A stretch of DNA of 43,631 bases, from NCBI GenBank assembly GCA_945881915.1, contig CAMCVW010000029.1, positions 1-43,631 of the forward strand, read 5' to 3'. Positions 25,024 to 33,451 of this stretch are shown in pieces. Under the pieces are notes generated by a model. It saw nothing but the letters and a program-made list of their open reading frames with translations, did not search any database and was not told the origin of the DNA. Numbering within the stretch: the stretch's first letter is position 1; every line of letters begins with the position of its first letter. The position numbers and the translations under genes are program-made. The DNA comes from Thermoflexus hugenholtzii JAD2 (GTDB taxonomy: Bacteria; Chloroflexota; Chloroflexia; Chloroflexales; Roseiflexaceae).

Positions 25024-25875
25024 ATGGACGACACATCAATTCGCCGCCAAAATCAACGTTCTTGGGACGCAGTGGTCCCTGCGCATGTGAGTCATCACCA
25101 CGACGTGCCTGGGTTTCTGCGCAGTGGCGGGAGTTCACTCTTCCCCGAAGAAGTAGCATTGTTGGGCGACATTCGCGGGCGAAGAATTGTCCATCTGATG
25201 TGTAACGCCGGGCTTGATACCTTGAGCCTGGCGAATCTCGGTGCAATTGTGTGTGGGGTTGACATTAGTCAGAGTGCGATTGTGCAGGCACGCCAGTGGG
25301 CTGCCGAAAGCAGTATTGATGCACGATTCGTCCAGGCCGATGTCTATGATTGGCTTGCGACAACTGACCAGCAATTTGATGCGGTGTACTGCTCATACGG
25401 TGCCATCTGTTGGTTAAACGATGTACAGGAATGGGCGCAGGGAGTAGCGCGCGTCTTGGCTCCGGGCGGGCGCTTTGTATTGATGGAATTCCACCCCACG
25501 TCGAATATGTTTTCTCCCGATTGGCAACTGGAGCGTGATTATCCGCACGCGGGTCGTCTGCGCACACTCGCGGGTATCGATGATTACGTCGCAGATTCGG
25601 GCGGAGGGTTGACTCCGTCGGGGTATCATACCGGCGTGAGTGGGTTTGTGAACACGGAACCATGCCATTTGTTTGAGTGGAGCGTTGGTGAAGTCGTCAC
25701 TGCGCTGGCAGCAGCAGGATTGGTCATCGAACGGCTCGAAGAGTACTGTTTCAGTAATGGTGAGCGACCGTTCCGCAATATGGTCGCCACAACCGGGCGC
25801 CGTCAAGTAGCTCCGCCACACATTCCGCAGTTCCCCATGCTCTATGGAATAGCAGCGCTGAAAAAAGGGACATGA
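25024..25875 (+). CDS. Class I SAM-dependent methyltransferase (cluster gene 1)
   Basis: 283 aa from the ATG at 25024; a TTG at 25003 with GAGAGAAG upstream would add seven residues and is a fair alternative. Rossmann-like fold: motif I is H-L-M-C-N-A-G-L-D-T, with Asn/Ala-Gly in place of G-x-G; then V-C-G-V-D-I-S and F-D-A-V-Y-C-S-Y-G. The acceptor is unknown. The stop is 1 bp before the ATG of folB, so it is the first gene of the six-gene operon and probably methylates the pathway product or an intermediate (inferred). Confidence 0.8.
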   Translation: MDDTSIRRQNQRSWDAVVPAHVSHHHDVPGFLRSGGSSLFPEEVALLGDIRGRRIVHLMCNAGLDTLSLANLGAIVCGVDISQSAIVQARQWAAESSIDARFVQADVYDWLATTDQQFDAVYCSYGAICWLNDVQEWAQGVARVLAPGGRFVLMEFHPTSNMFSPDWQLERDYPHAGRLRTLAGIDDYVADSGGGLTPSGYHTGVSGFVNTEPCHLFEWSVGEVVTALAAAGLVIERLEEYCFSNGERPFRNMVATTGRRQVAPPHIPQFPMLYGIAALKKGT

Positions 25876-25876
25876 C

Positions 25877-26239
25877 ATGGATCGCATCATCCTCGAAGGA
25901 ATGCAATTTTTTGGATATCACGGCACACGTCCCGAGGAACGCACCCTCGGACAACGGTTCGAAGTCGATGTATCCGTGGGACTCGATTTACAACCAGCAG
26001 GCAGCGCGGATGACCTCCAATACGGCGTCGATTATGCGCGTTTCCATGCCATAGCACAGTCAGTGGTCGAGGGCCCGCCGCTGCAGTTAACCGAGGCAGT
26101 CGCGGAACGGATTGCACAACAGATTCTGGCCGCCGAAGCGTCGATAGCGTGGGTGCAAGTCAAAGTCACCAAACCCTTTGTGCGGTTGGGGAGCACGGTG
26201 CTCAAAGGCTCGACGATCGTCATTAAACGACGCAGATGA
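25877..26239 (+). CDS. folB: Dihydroneopterin aldolase-family protein (cluster gene 2)
   Basis: 120 aa, full length for FolB. The N-terminal strand leads to F-F-G-Y-H-G-T-R-P-E-E-R, the conserved Y-H-G-x-x-x-x-E start. The fold ends in V-K-V-T-K-P, carrying the conserved lysine that interacts with the pterin ring. FolB cleaves or epimerises 7,8-dihydroneopterin; here it need not serve folate, since no folE, folK or folP lies nearby. It overlaps the next gene by 4 bp (ATGA). Confidence 0.85.
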   Translation: MDRIILEGMQFFGYHGTRPEERTLGQRFEVDVSVGLDLQPAGSADDLQYGVDYARFHAIAQSVVEGPPLQLTEAVAERIAQQILAAEASIAWVQVKVTKPFVRLGSTVLKGSTIVIKRRR

Positions 26240-26901
26240 TGCGCCCGCTCGTCACCCTCGCATATGCCCAAACCCTGGATGGGTACATCGCTGCGCGCGA
26301 CGGCAGCTCGCGCTGGATTAGTGGTGCAGCGTCACTCCAGCGTACGCATGCCCTCCGTGCGCGTCACGATGCGATTTTGGTGGGAGTGGGGACGGTTGTG
26401 GCGGACAACCCCCGCCTGACGGTGCGCTTAGTCGACGGGGTTAACCCGATACGCGTCGTTGTCGACAGTAACTTGCGTATTCCTGATGCGGCACATGTCT
26501 TGAATGAAGAATTGGCGACAGGCACATGGATTGTCTGTAAGTCAGACGCTGATGCCCAACGCCGTCAGCATTTGCTGCAGTGCGGGGCAGTGGTTCTATC
26601 GACTGCAACAGATGCGCAGTCAGGTGGAGTCGACCTGGCGGTGGCACTCCAACTCCTCGCCGAACGCGGCATCCGCACCGTCATGATCGAGGGTGGGAGC
26701 CGGTTGATTACCAGCATGCTGCGCGCACGACTCATCGACCGCGTGGCGATTACGATAGCACCCAAAATTTTGGGCGAAGGAATTCACGCCTTTGGAACGA
26801 TTGGAGTTACGACGATGTCCAACGCGCTGACGTTCAGTGCGGTAGAGACGCAACGCGTCGGCGACGATATCTGGATGGAAGGCGAGGTGTGTTATCGCTG
26901 A
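26236..26901 (+). CDS. RibD C-terminal reductase-domain protein (cluster gene 3)
   Basis: 221 aa, only the reductase half of RibD; there is no deaminase domain. Typical landmarks are S-L/Y-A-Q-T-L-D-G-Y-I-A, R-A-R-H-D-A-I-L-V-G-V-G-T-V-V-A-D-N-P, the NADPH segment and E-G-G-S-R-L-I-T. Such proteins reduce ribosylaminopyrimidines (riboflavin route) or, like DHFR, pterins. The start overlaps folB by 4 bp. With FolB and a PTPS-like protein, a reductase acting on a pterin or its pyrimidine precursor is the simplest reading. Confidence 0.85.
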   Translation: MMRPLVTLAYAQTLDGYIAARDGSSRWISGAASLQRTHALRARHDAILVGVGTVVADNPRLTVRLVDGVNPIRVVVDSNLRIPDAAHVLNEELATGTWIVCKSDADAQRRQHLLQCGAVVLSTATDAQSGGVDLAVALQLLAERGIRTVMIEGGSRLITSMLRARLIDRVAITIAPKILGEGIHAFGTIGVTTMSNALTFSAVETQRVGDDIWMEGEVCYR

Positions 26902-26917
26902 TATTTCGGCACTCTGG

Positions 26918-27922
26918 ATGGTGGCACCGTACCAGGTGCGCATTCAGGCAGAATCACCCAAACCACTGCGCCCCGACGAGGTCGCGCTATCTGCGCGTTA
27001 TTCGGCAATCAGTCACGGCACCGAAATGCTGGTGTACCGCGGCCAGGTTTCAGACGGGATGAACCTGGATCTGCCCACCTTCGAAGGAAGCTTTGCATTC
27101 CCGATTAAATACGGGTACGCGGTCGTGGGTACGGTGACAGCGGTGGGCAGCGCAGTTTCAGGGATGACTGTAGGTGATTCCGTTTTTGCGTTACACCCCC
27201 ATCAAACGCGCTGTCATGTGCAGCAATCATTGGTCCACAAAATCCCAGCAACGGTACCGCTCAAAGCAGCAGTTTTGGCAGCCAACATGGAAACAGCCAT
27301 CAACATCGTGCACGACACGCGACCTGCCCTCGGTGATGTGGTCGTAGTGATTGGCTTGGGTGTGGTTGGCTTGCTGGTGGCGTGGTTGTTGTCGCGACAA
27401 TCGGTGCAAGTCATCGCGGTGGACCCTGCAACGCATCGGCGTGCGTGTGCCCGCCAGCTCGGTGTCCAGACCGTCGTACATCCGGACGAGGCACCGCAAT
27501 GCGTCCGTACCCAGAGTCTTCAGCGCGGTGCGGATTGCGTCATCGAGGTCAGCGGCAATCCACAGGCATTACCGATGGCGCTCGACGTCGTTGGCCAAGA
27601 AGGGCTCATCGTCGTGGCGTCGTGGTATGGCAACAAACCAGTCACGCTCGATTTGGGGAGCAGATTTCATCGTGGCAGAGTGCGGATGCGGTCTTCGCAA
27701 GTGGGGCAGCTGGCACCAGATTTAGCGCCACGATGGGATTATCAGCGGCGTATGTCTGTCGTGTGGGAAATTCTCGCTCAGTTTCCCTTTCAGACGGTCA
27801 TTACCCACGAATACCGTTTTCTCGATGCAGCCATTGCATATCAAGACATCGATCAACAGCTGGTACCGATGATTCAAACGGTATTGGCGTACGAGCACAC
27901 GCAAGGAGACGAACATGTTTGA
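26918..27922 (+). CDS. Medium-chain dehydrogenase lacking the zinc-site Cys (cluster gene 4)
   Basis: 334 aa; ATG 26918 without a clear ribosome site. The N-terminal catalytic domain has A-I-S-H-G-T-E where zinc alcohol dehydrogenases have Cys, and no Cys-rich structural zinc lobe is present. The Rossmann motif is V-I-G-L-G-V-V-G-L-L. This 'S-x-I-S-x-G-T-E' subfamily includes BchC-like dehydrogenases. It probably oxidises a side-chain hydroxyl with NAD(P); the substrate is unknown. It overlaps the PTPS-like gene by 8 bp. Confidence 0.82.
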   Translation: MVAPYQVRIQAESPKPLRPDEVALSARYSAISHGTEMLVYRGQVSDGMNLDLPTFEGSFAFPIKYGYAVVGTVTAVGSAVSGMTVGDSVFALHPHQTRCHVQQSLVHKIPATVPLKAAVLAANMETAINIVHDTRPALGDVVVVIGLGVVGLLVAWLLSRQSVQVIAVDPATHRRACARQLGVQTVVHPDEAPQCVRTQSLQRGADCVIEVSGNPQALPMALDVVGQEGLIVVASWYGNKPVTLDLGSRFHRGRVRMRSSQVGQLAPDLAPRWDYQRRMSVVWEILAQFPFQTVITHEYRFLDAAIAYQDIDQQLVPMIQTVLAYEHTQGDEHV

Positions 27923-28295
27923 AGTCGGGGTTGTGACGCAATTCGAAGCGGCTCATCGCCTGGTTGGGGACTTTGGTCCCGCCCAGCGGTTCCATGGACA
28001 CACCTATCGCGTCGAAGCAACGGTCTATGGCAACACCCTCAAAGCTGATGGGACGTTGTTCGACATCGTCCTGCTGCAAAACGCACTCGCTGCGGTCATC
28101 GGCCAGCTGCACTATCAGAATCTCGATGAAATTGCCGGACTCAATACGCGGAACACGACTGCGGAGGTCGTTGCAGAGTATATCTGGCTCCAGGTCGCTC
28201 CCGCATTACTCCAGACAGGGTTGGTCACATTACGCATTGCCGTCTGGGAATCACCCGGTGCGTGGGCCGGTGTGACGCGTGCGTTGCCGCAATGA
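27915..28295 (+). CDS. 6-pyruvoyl-tetrahydropterin synthase/QueD-like protein, Cys-less (cluster gene 5)
   Basis: 126 aa; ATG with AAGGAGACG inside the end of the preceding gene. The three zinc His are present: F-E-A-A-H14-R and H27-G-H29-T-Y. The catalytic Cys that QueD and PTPS place four residues before the H-G-H is Ala23 (P-A-Q-R-F-H-G-H); it is not the Glu of folate-type PTPS-III either. Also kept are the D-G-T-L-F-D-I turn, L-D-E-I, N-T-T-A-E and the W-E-S-P glutamate. So it should bind a pterin-like substrate but may do different chemistry. Overlaps the GT gene by 4 bp. Confidence 0.85.
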   Translation: MFEVGVVTQFEAAHRLVGDFGPAQRFHGHTYRVEATVYGNTLKADGTLFDIVLLQNALAAVIGQLHYQNLDEIAGLNTRNTTAEVVAEYIWLQVAPALLQTGLVTLRIAVWESPGAWAGVTRALPQ

Positions 28296-29302
28296 ACGTG
28301 GCAATGCTGACGGTCGGGGATGTAACACGACAGACCGGAGGCTACCTCTACCATGCACGGGTATATCCGCTGTTGTCTGCAATGGGAATCCATATCCACG
28401 AAGTGGTGCTCTCGGCTGCTGATGTCGTCTCGCAGCGGGAAGCCTCAATGACCTTCGAACCGGGTGACTACACCGTAATCATGGTCGATGCATTGGCGCG
28501 AACAGCAGTTGCCCCATACATCGATACCTGGCGTCAGACCTGTCCAGTCGTCGCAATGGTGCATGAGTTGCCATCTGAGGCGACAGGCGTCGATGCAGCA
28601 GACGAGGCACCGTTGTTGCGTGCCGATATGCTGATTGTGGTGAGCCCAGATGGGCGCGAACGATTACGGAATCGTGGCGTAGCCGATGAGCGCATCATCA
28701 TTGCTCCCCCCGGTTGCGATCGGCTCGGTGTGCCCCCGCTACGGCAGGTTGTACAGCCGGCGCAGGTATTGTGTGTAGCGCAGTGGATTCCCCGCAAAGG
28801 GCTCGACACGTTGATTTCGGCGTGGGGGCACTCCCATTGCCCCGGCGCAGTGTTACACCTGTATGGGGAGCGTGATGCAGATTACGCGTACACGGCACAA
28901 ATCGACGCCATGATTGCAGCGGCACGGCAGAATGGGGCGCAGATTGCCGTACACGGCAGCGTACCCGATGCGCGGATTATCGACGCATACCAACAGGCAA
29001 CGCTGTTTGTCCTGCCTTCACGCTTCGAGGGTTATGGGATGGTTTTTGCCGAAGCACTCTGGGCCGGGTTGCCCGTACTCGCCTGCGACACAGGTCCCGT
29101 CGCTGCAGTCGTCGGCACGGGTGGGGTGCTCGTACCGGTCGATGATGCCCATGCGTTGGCCGTGCAATTGCATCGCTACTTACACGATGCAGACGCATGG
29201 CGTGATTTGGCGAACCATGCAGCACAGCGCGGACAAAAGCTGCCGCGCTGGCAAGACACTACCGATTGCTGGTACCAGGTGTTGCAGCGCGTCACTCGCT
29301 AG
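28292..29302 (+). CDS. GT4-family glycosyltransferase (cluster gene 6)
   Basis: 336 aa from the ATG at 28292, which overlaps the PTPS stop (ATGA). GT-B fold: an acceptor-side N-terminal domain with G-G-Y-L-Y-H, and a donor-side domain with V-A-Q-W-I-P-R-K-G (~165), G-S-V-P-D and the E-x7-E motif in S-R-F-E-G-Y-G-M-V-F-A-E-A (~250). It uses a nucleotide sugar. Its place at the end of a pterin-type operon suggests glycosylation of the pathway product, as known for pteridine glycosides of cyanobacteria and green sulfur bacteria (inference by analogy). Confidence 0.88.
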   Translation: MNVAMLTVGDVTRQTGGYLYHARVYPLLSAMGIHIHEVVLSAADVVSQREASMTFEPGDYTVIMVDALARTAVAPYIDTWRQTCPVVAMVHELPSEATGVDAADEAPLLRADMLIVVSPDGRERLRNRGVADERIIIAPPGCDRLGVPPLRQVVQPAQVLCVAQWIPRKGLDTLISAWGHSHCPGAVLHLYGERDADYAYTAQIDAMIAAARQNGAQIAVHGSVPDARIIDAYQQATLFVLPSRFEGYGMVFAEALWAGLPVLACDTGPVAAVVGTGGVLVPVDDAHALAVQLHRYLHDADAWRDLANHAAQRGQKLPRWQDTTDCWYQVLQRVTR

Positions 29303-29430
29303 CAACGGTCCCAGCTGATCACAGCTGCGCTATCACCGGACGAAAACCGGTAACACGTCGGTGCGACGCACGTGATTCGATGGTCCGGGAGCACGCGGAA
29401 TTGCACATTGAGTGATGAATAGGCATAAAA

Positions 29431-29458
29431 AACGCGCACGAAATGCTTCGTGCGCGTT
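29431..29458 (-). terminator. Terminator of the ribA gene (possibly two-way)
   Basis: AACGCGCACGAA pairs perfectly with TTCGTGCGCGTT across a 4-nt loop. On the minus strand a T-run follows (TTTTTTA), 23 bp past the ribA stop. It also lies downstream of the convergent GT gene. Confidence 0.85.
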
Positions 29459-29481
29459 CGAGTGCCAATCAGCGCGTGTTG

Positions 29482-30078
29482 TTATGGGTTGACACGGTCG
29501 TTATCAAAGTCAAGTAGGTGACCCATGCGGTGTTTTTTGGTGACGAGATACTCGTGATTGACCACGTTTGAGGCTATTTGAATGGATTCTCTGCTCACCA
29601 CGTGGATGCCGTGGCTTTCGAGGGCACCGATTTTGGTGGGATTATTCGTCAGCACCCGCACCTGCGTGACCCCAAGCGCGTGCAGCATCTGTACCGCGAT
29701 GGTGTAATCACGCATATCATCGGGTAAGCCGAGCGCGCGATTGGCATCGACCGTATCGAGTCCGGTTTCTTGCAATGCGTACGCTTTTATTTTGTTGATG
29801 AGCCCGATGCCACGGCCCTCCTGGCGCAGGTAGAGCAAAACGCCGCAACCATCGTCTTGGATGCGTTGCAGTGCAGCATCGAGCTGTTCTCCACAGTCAC
29901 ATTTGGCCGAACCGAAGGTGTCACCGGTCAGACATTCCGAGTGCAACCGAATCAGTGGCGCAGTATGGGCGATATCCCCGACCCACAGTGCGACATTGTC
30001 GCCTACGTAGACTGCCATGTGAAAAACACCGTAGCGCGTCGGGAGTGTTGTTTGGGCGAGCGGTTGTATCACTTCCAA
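29482..30078 (-). CDS. ribA: GTP cyclohydrolase II
   Basis: 198 aa from a TTG at 30078 that has GGAGG about 6-7 bp upstream; a GTG at 30072 is an alternative. Only the cyclohydrolase domain, with no fused DHBP synthase. The zinc site is C-L-T-G-D-T-F-G-S-A-K-C-D-C-G, and the active-site stretch L-Y-L-R-Q-E-G-R-G-I-G-L has the catalytic Tyr. GTP is opened to a 2,5-diaminopyrimidine with loss of formate. The gene converges on the pterin-like operon and could feed it, or supply riboflavin; other rib genes are not in the window. Confidence 0.9.
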   Translation of the reverse strand: MEVIQPLAQTTLPTRYGVFHMAVYVGDNVALWVGDIAHTAPLIRLHSECLTGDTFGSAKCDCGEQLDAALQRIQDDGCGVLLYLRQEGRGIGLINKIKAYALQETGLDTVDANRALGLPDDMRDYTIAVQMLHALGVTQVRVLTNNPTKIGALESHGIHVVSRESIQIASNVVNHEYLVTKKHRMGHLLDFDNDRVNP

Positions 30079-30150
30079 AGCTGCCTCCGTTTCTCCATAT
30101 ATCTGTAGTACGAAGACATTACTTTTGTTGGATGTGCGCAGACCGCATTC

Positions 30151-30786
30151 TCATGGTGTGTTAATGCATTGATCGATTGCTTGCAGCATGATTTCGGGCG
30201 GTTGTGCTCCCGAGAGGGCGAGTTTTCGGTCAAAGATAAAGAACGGCACACCGCTGATATTGAGCCGTTGCGCAGTCTGCAACGAATCATCGACATGATC
30301 GTTGTACATGCCATTTGCGAGGACTGCTTCGACTTCGGCCTTGGGCAATCCCGCCTGCACCGCCAAATCACGGAGCACATCGTGGTCGTTCAAATCGAGG
30401 CTGTCGCGGAAGTGGCCGTAGTACAAAAACGGCGCGAGCTCCCACTGCTTACCCAGCTCTTCGGCCATCATCATCAAGCGATGCGCATCACGCGTATTGG
30501 GTGAGGTGGTGATGGAGTCGAAGTCAAACGAAATTCCCTCGCTGGCGGCTGCCTGGGTGACTTGGGCAAACATCTGCGACGAACGCGTGTCGCCGCCGAA
30601 GCGCTTCGCGATGTAGCTTTTGAATTCAACGCCCGGTTTTTGGTCGGGGTTGAGCATGTATGGGTGCCAATGGCGCTCGAAGATGATGTCGGGCCGTTGG
30701 GCGATTGCCTTCTCGAGGCGGGCTCCGCCGATGATGCACCAGGGGCAGACAATATCCGAAAACATATCGATAATCATGGTTTTCAT
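30151..30786 (-). CDS. DsbA-family (FrnE-like) oxidoreductase
   Basis: 211 aa from the ATG at 30786 (AGGA upstream). The thioredoxin-fold N-terminus has F-S-D-I-V-C-P-W-C-I-I-G, the C-x-x-C of FrnE/2-hydroxychromene isomerase relatives; there is a helical insertion, and the cis-Pro loop is S-G-V-P-F-F. No signal peptide, so it is cytoplasmic, as FrnE proteins are. The ribA start lies 72 bp downstream, so they may be co-transcribed. Confidence 0.88.
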   Translation of the reverse strand: MKTMIIDMFSDIVCPWCIIGGARLEKAIAQRPDIIFERHWHPYMLNPDQKPGVEFKSYIAKRFGGDTRSSQMFAQVTQAAASEGISFDFDSITTSPNTRDAHRLMMMAEELGKQWELAPFLYYGHFRDSLDLNDHDVLRDLAVQAGLPKAEVEAVLANGMYNDHVDDSLQTAQRLNISGVPFFIFDRKLALSGAQPPEIMLQAIDQCINTP

Positions 30787-30864
30787 GTCGAATCCTAGCG
30801 CTCTTTGGACGTGCTGTCGTAGTATAGTAGCACGAACAGAATTTGCATCAGTAGAGGTGCGTGT

Positions 30865-31436
30865 ATGCCGAACGGCGCCGATTCTTTCGTCGCACTCGCC
30901 AATCTGGCTTGTCTGCTGGGCGTCATACTGGTCGTGTTCGCGTTGGTGCGTACGGTTCGCCGGATCAGGGCACGCCGCGTCCCGTTGCCTGGTGGATATG
31001 CAGGTGGAACACCGGCGGTACGCGTCGCACACGACTACGCCAAAGTGCCGCGCATCATCACGGTCACCGAACAATCGTTCTATACCGTGCTGGGTGACGC
31101 AGTGCCCGCGGGATATACGATAATGGTGCAAGTGGCGTTGAATCGTCTGGTGACGGCCCAGCGGCTCCCCAAGACGCACTACTGGCGAACCCGCGTTGGT
31201 CGCGCATTGCGCAGAAATCCATCGACTTCGTCGTCGTGCGTCTACGCGACATGGCGCTACGCGTCGCCATCGAACTCGATGATGCTTCGCATACATAGCA
31301 GCGACGCATAGACCGCGATGTATTGCTCGATGCCATTCTGCGCGATGCCGGCTTACCCATCATCCACCAACCGGTGCTGGCGACGTACGACCGGATGGCT
31401 GTTCAATCCCAACTCATCGTCTATCTGACCCCCTAA
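30865..31436 (+). pseudogene. Broken DUF2726-family gene (frameshift plus stop)
   Basis: The first frame gives an N-terminal membrane helix (~8-30) and the start of a DUF2726 domain (V-T-E-Q-S-F-Y-T-V-L-G...V-Q-V-A-L-N-R-L-V), then turns to nonsense at ~31185. The missing half lies in the next frame from ~31190: I-D-F-V-V-V, I-E-L-D-D-A-S-H, then an in-frame TAG at ~31300, and after it R-R-I-D-R-D-V-L-L-D and A-G-L-P-I-I-H, up to the stop at 31434-31436. DUF2726 is related to restriction-endonuclease-like folds. One shift could be a read error, but with a second lesion decay is more likely. Confidence 0.8.
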
Positions 31437-31447
31437 AAGAGGTATAC

Positions 31448-32479
31448 ATGAATATCGAGCAGTACCTGCCGCGCCAACAGTTGGTCACCAAGACGACGAC
31501 CATTACCAAACCCCACTTCCCCGTCATCGATGCACACAACCACCTCTGTTCGGTCTTTGGCGGCCATTGGAATGAGCGCCCGATTGCCGAGTTTATCGAC
31601 GTGCTCGACCGTGCCGATGTGCGCATGATTGTCGACCTCGACGGTGGTTGGGGCGATGCGATGCGCCAAAAACATCGTCAGCACTTCGCCCTGCATATCC
31701 CCGACCGTGTCAAACTTTTTGGCGGTGTCGAATGGGATCAATGGCAGGTGCGTGGTGGTGAATTTGCAAGCTGGGCTGCTGAGTCATTCAAACAGCAGGT
31801 CGCTGAAGGTGCCGTCGGGCTCAAAATCTGGAAGCCGTTCGGGCTCCACATCAAAAATCCCGAAGGCACACTCGGCTATGTGGACGACACTCGCCTCGAC
31901 CCCATCTGGGCCATGGCAGGGATGTTGGGCGTGCCGGTGCTGGTACATGTCGGTGATCCGATTGCGTTTTTCGATCCCATCGATGCGTTCAACGAACGCT
32001 TCGAAGAATTGCACGCCCATCCCGATTGGCACTTCCCATCGCCGCCGTTCCCGCCGGTATTGTCCATCCTCGAGGCCTTCAAGCGCGTCACCAAGCGTCA
32101 TCCGCGCACGACATTCATCATTGCGCACGTGGGCTGCTATGCCGAGAATCTCGGTTGGGTGGCGCAGTGGCTGGATGAATGCCCAAATGTGGTCATCGAC
32201 TTTTCGGCACGGATTGCCGAGTTGGGCCGTCAACCGTATAGTGCGCGCAAGTTTTTCATCCAATACGCGGATCGCATCTTGTTCGGCACTGATTTGCCCG
32301 TCGATGTGCAGATGTACCAGCTGTACTATCGATTCCTCGAATCCGACGACGAATACTTCGCCTACCATCACACCGACGATGCTCCGCCCCAGGGCCGCTG
32401 GCGCATCTATGGCTTATATCTGCCCGACGATGTCTTGGCAAAGGTCTACTATCTGAATGCAGAACGCATCCTGCACTAG
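31448..32479 (+). CDS. Amidohydrolase family protein (Amidohydro_2 type)
   Basis: 343 aa; ATG with AGAGG upstream. TIM-barrel metal hydrolase: the N-terminal H-x-H is in V-I-D-A-H-N-H-L, Lys in G-L-K-I-W-K-P, His in V-H-V-G-D, I-I-A-H-V-G, and the C-terminal metal Asp in I-L-F-G-T-D-L-P. Amidohydro_2 members include decarboxylases and lactone hydrolases of aromatic or sugar acids. First gene of an operon with a zinc dehydrogenase and a class III aminotransferase. Confidence 0.85.
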   Translation: MNIEQYLPRQQLVTKTTTITKPHFPVIDAHNHLCSVFGGHWNERPIAEFIDVLDRADVRMIVDLDGGWGDAMRQKHRQHFALHIPDRVKLFGGVEWDQWQVRGGEFASWAAESFKQQVAEGAVGLKIWKPFGLHIKNPEGTLGYVDDTRLDPIWAMAGMLGVPVLVHVGDPIAFFDPIDAFNERFEELHAHPDWHFPSPPFPPVLSILEAFKRVTKRHPRTTFIIAHVGCYAENLGWVAQWLDECPNVVIDFSARIAELGRQPYSARKFFIQYADRILFGTDLPVDVQMYQLYYRFLESDDEYFAYHHTDDAPPQGRWRIYGLYLPDDVLAKVYYLNAERILH

Positions 32480-32500
32480 CAGGTCGAACGAGGAACTCCC

Positions 32501-33448
32501 ATGCGCGCAGTAGTTTTTGACGGAACACTCCACCTCGACACCCAGCATGCCGATCCGGTCCTCCGCGACGGTGAAGCCCTCATCAAGGTCAATCTGGCAG
32601 GTATTTGTAATACCGATATCGAGATTACCCGCGGCTATAAAGGCTTCAATGGTATCCTCGGCCATGAATTCGTCGGCACGGTCATCGCCTGTGGCGATGC
32701 CTCCTGGGTCGGTAAACGGGTGGTGGGCGAGATAAACGCCGCTTGCCGGCGCTGCCCCACCTGTCTGCGCGGCGACGACCCACATTGCCCCAATCGCACG
32801 ACGCTGGGTATCTACAAGCGCGCTGGCTCCATGGCGGATGTGTTCAGCCTGCCCATCGATTGCCTGCACGAAGTACCCGCCGGCGTCAGCAACGCCCAAG
32901 CGGTATTCACCGAGCCATTGGCAGCCGCGCTCGAAATTCTGGAACAGACCCACATCAAACCGACCGACCGTATTGCATTGGTCGGCGACGGCAAGTTGGG
33001 ACTGCTCATCGCGCAAGTCTTGCGCCTGCCCGGCAGCGACGTCACCGTGGTCGGTCGTCATCCCGAGCGCTGGGACCTGTTGCACCGGCAGGGCATCAAA
33101 ACCGTCAAATCCACCGAGGCCAGTGGTTGGTACGATGTCGTCGTCGACGTCACCGGCAACCCCGACGGGCTACACACCTCGCGCAAACTGGTTCGGCCGC
33201 GTGGGCGTTTGGTGATGAAGAGTACCGTCGCTGCCGAGACACAACTCGACTTGACGATGCTCGTCGTGGACGAAATCCAGCTCCTCGGCTCGCGCTGCGG
33301 TCCATTCGCCGCCGCCCTGCGCCTGCTCGAACGCGGCCTCATCGAGACCGCCCCGCTCATGCAGGCTACCTATGGAATGAATGACGCCATGGCGGCCTTT
33401 GTGGCCAGCCGTGGTGCGATGAAAGTCGTTTTGGATATGGAGGGCTAA
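32501..33448 (+). CDS. Zinc-dependent alcohol dehydrogenase (MDR)
   Basis: 315 aa; ATG with GAGGAAC upstream. The catalytic zinc ligands are Cys in G-I-C-N-T-D and G-H-E-F-V-G. The structural zinc lobe is A-C-R-R-C-P-T-C...H-C, four Cys. The Rossmann motif is V-G-D-G-K-L-G. The overall outline is of polyol/sorbitol or threonine dehydrogenase-type enzymes. Twenty-one bp after the amidohydrolase and 3 bp before the aminotransferase; together they likely convert an alcohol to an oxo compound that is then aminated, or the reverse (inferred). Confidence 0.88.
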   Translation: MRAVVFDGTLHLDTQHADPVLRDGEALIKVNLAGICNTDIEITRGYKGFNGILGHEFVGTVIACGDASWVGKRVVGEINAACRRCPTCLRGDDPHCPNRTTLGIYKRAGSMADVFSLPIDCLHEVPAGVSNAQAVFTEPLAAALEILEQTHIKPTDRIALVGDGKLGLLIAQVLRLPGSDVTVVGRHPERWDLLHRQGIKTVKSTEASGWYDVVVDVTGNPDGLHTSRKLVRPRGRLVMKSTVAAETQLDLTMLVVDEIQLLGSRCGPFAAALRLLERGLIETAPLMQATYGMNDAMAAFVASRGAMKVVLDMEG

Positions 33449-33451
33449 GTC

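Noticed and set aside
30805-30828. Promoter between the DsbA-like gene and the DUF2726 relic
   Set aside because: TTGGAC and TATAGT are only 12 bp apart; no acceptable -35/-10 pair on either strand.
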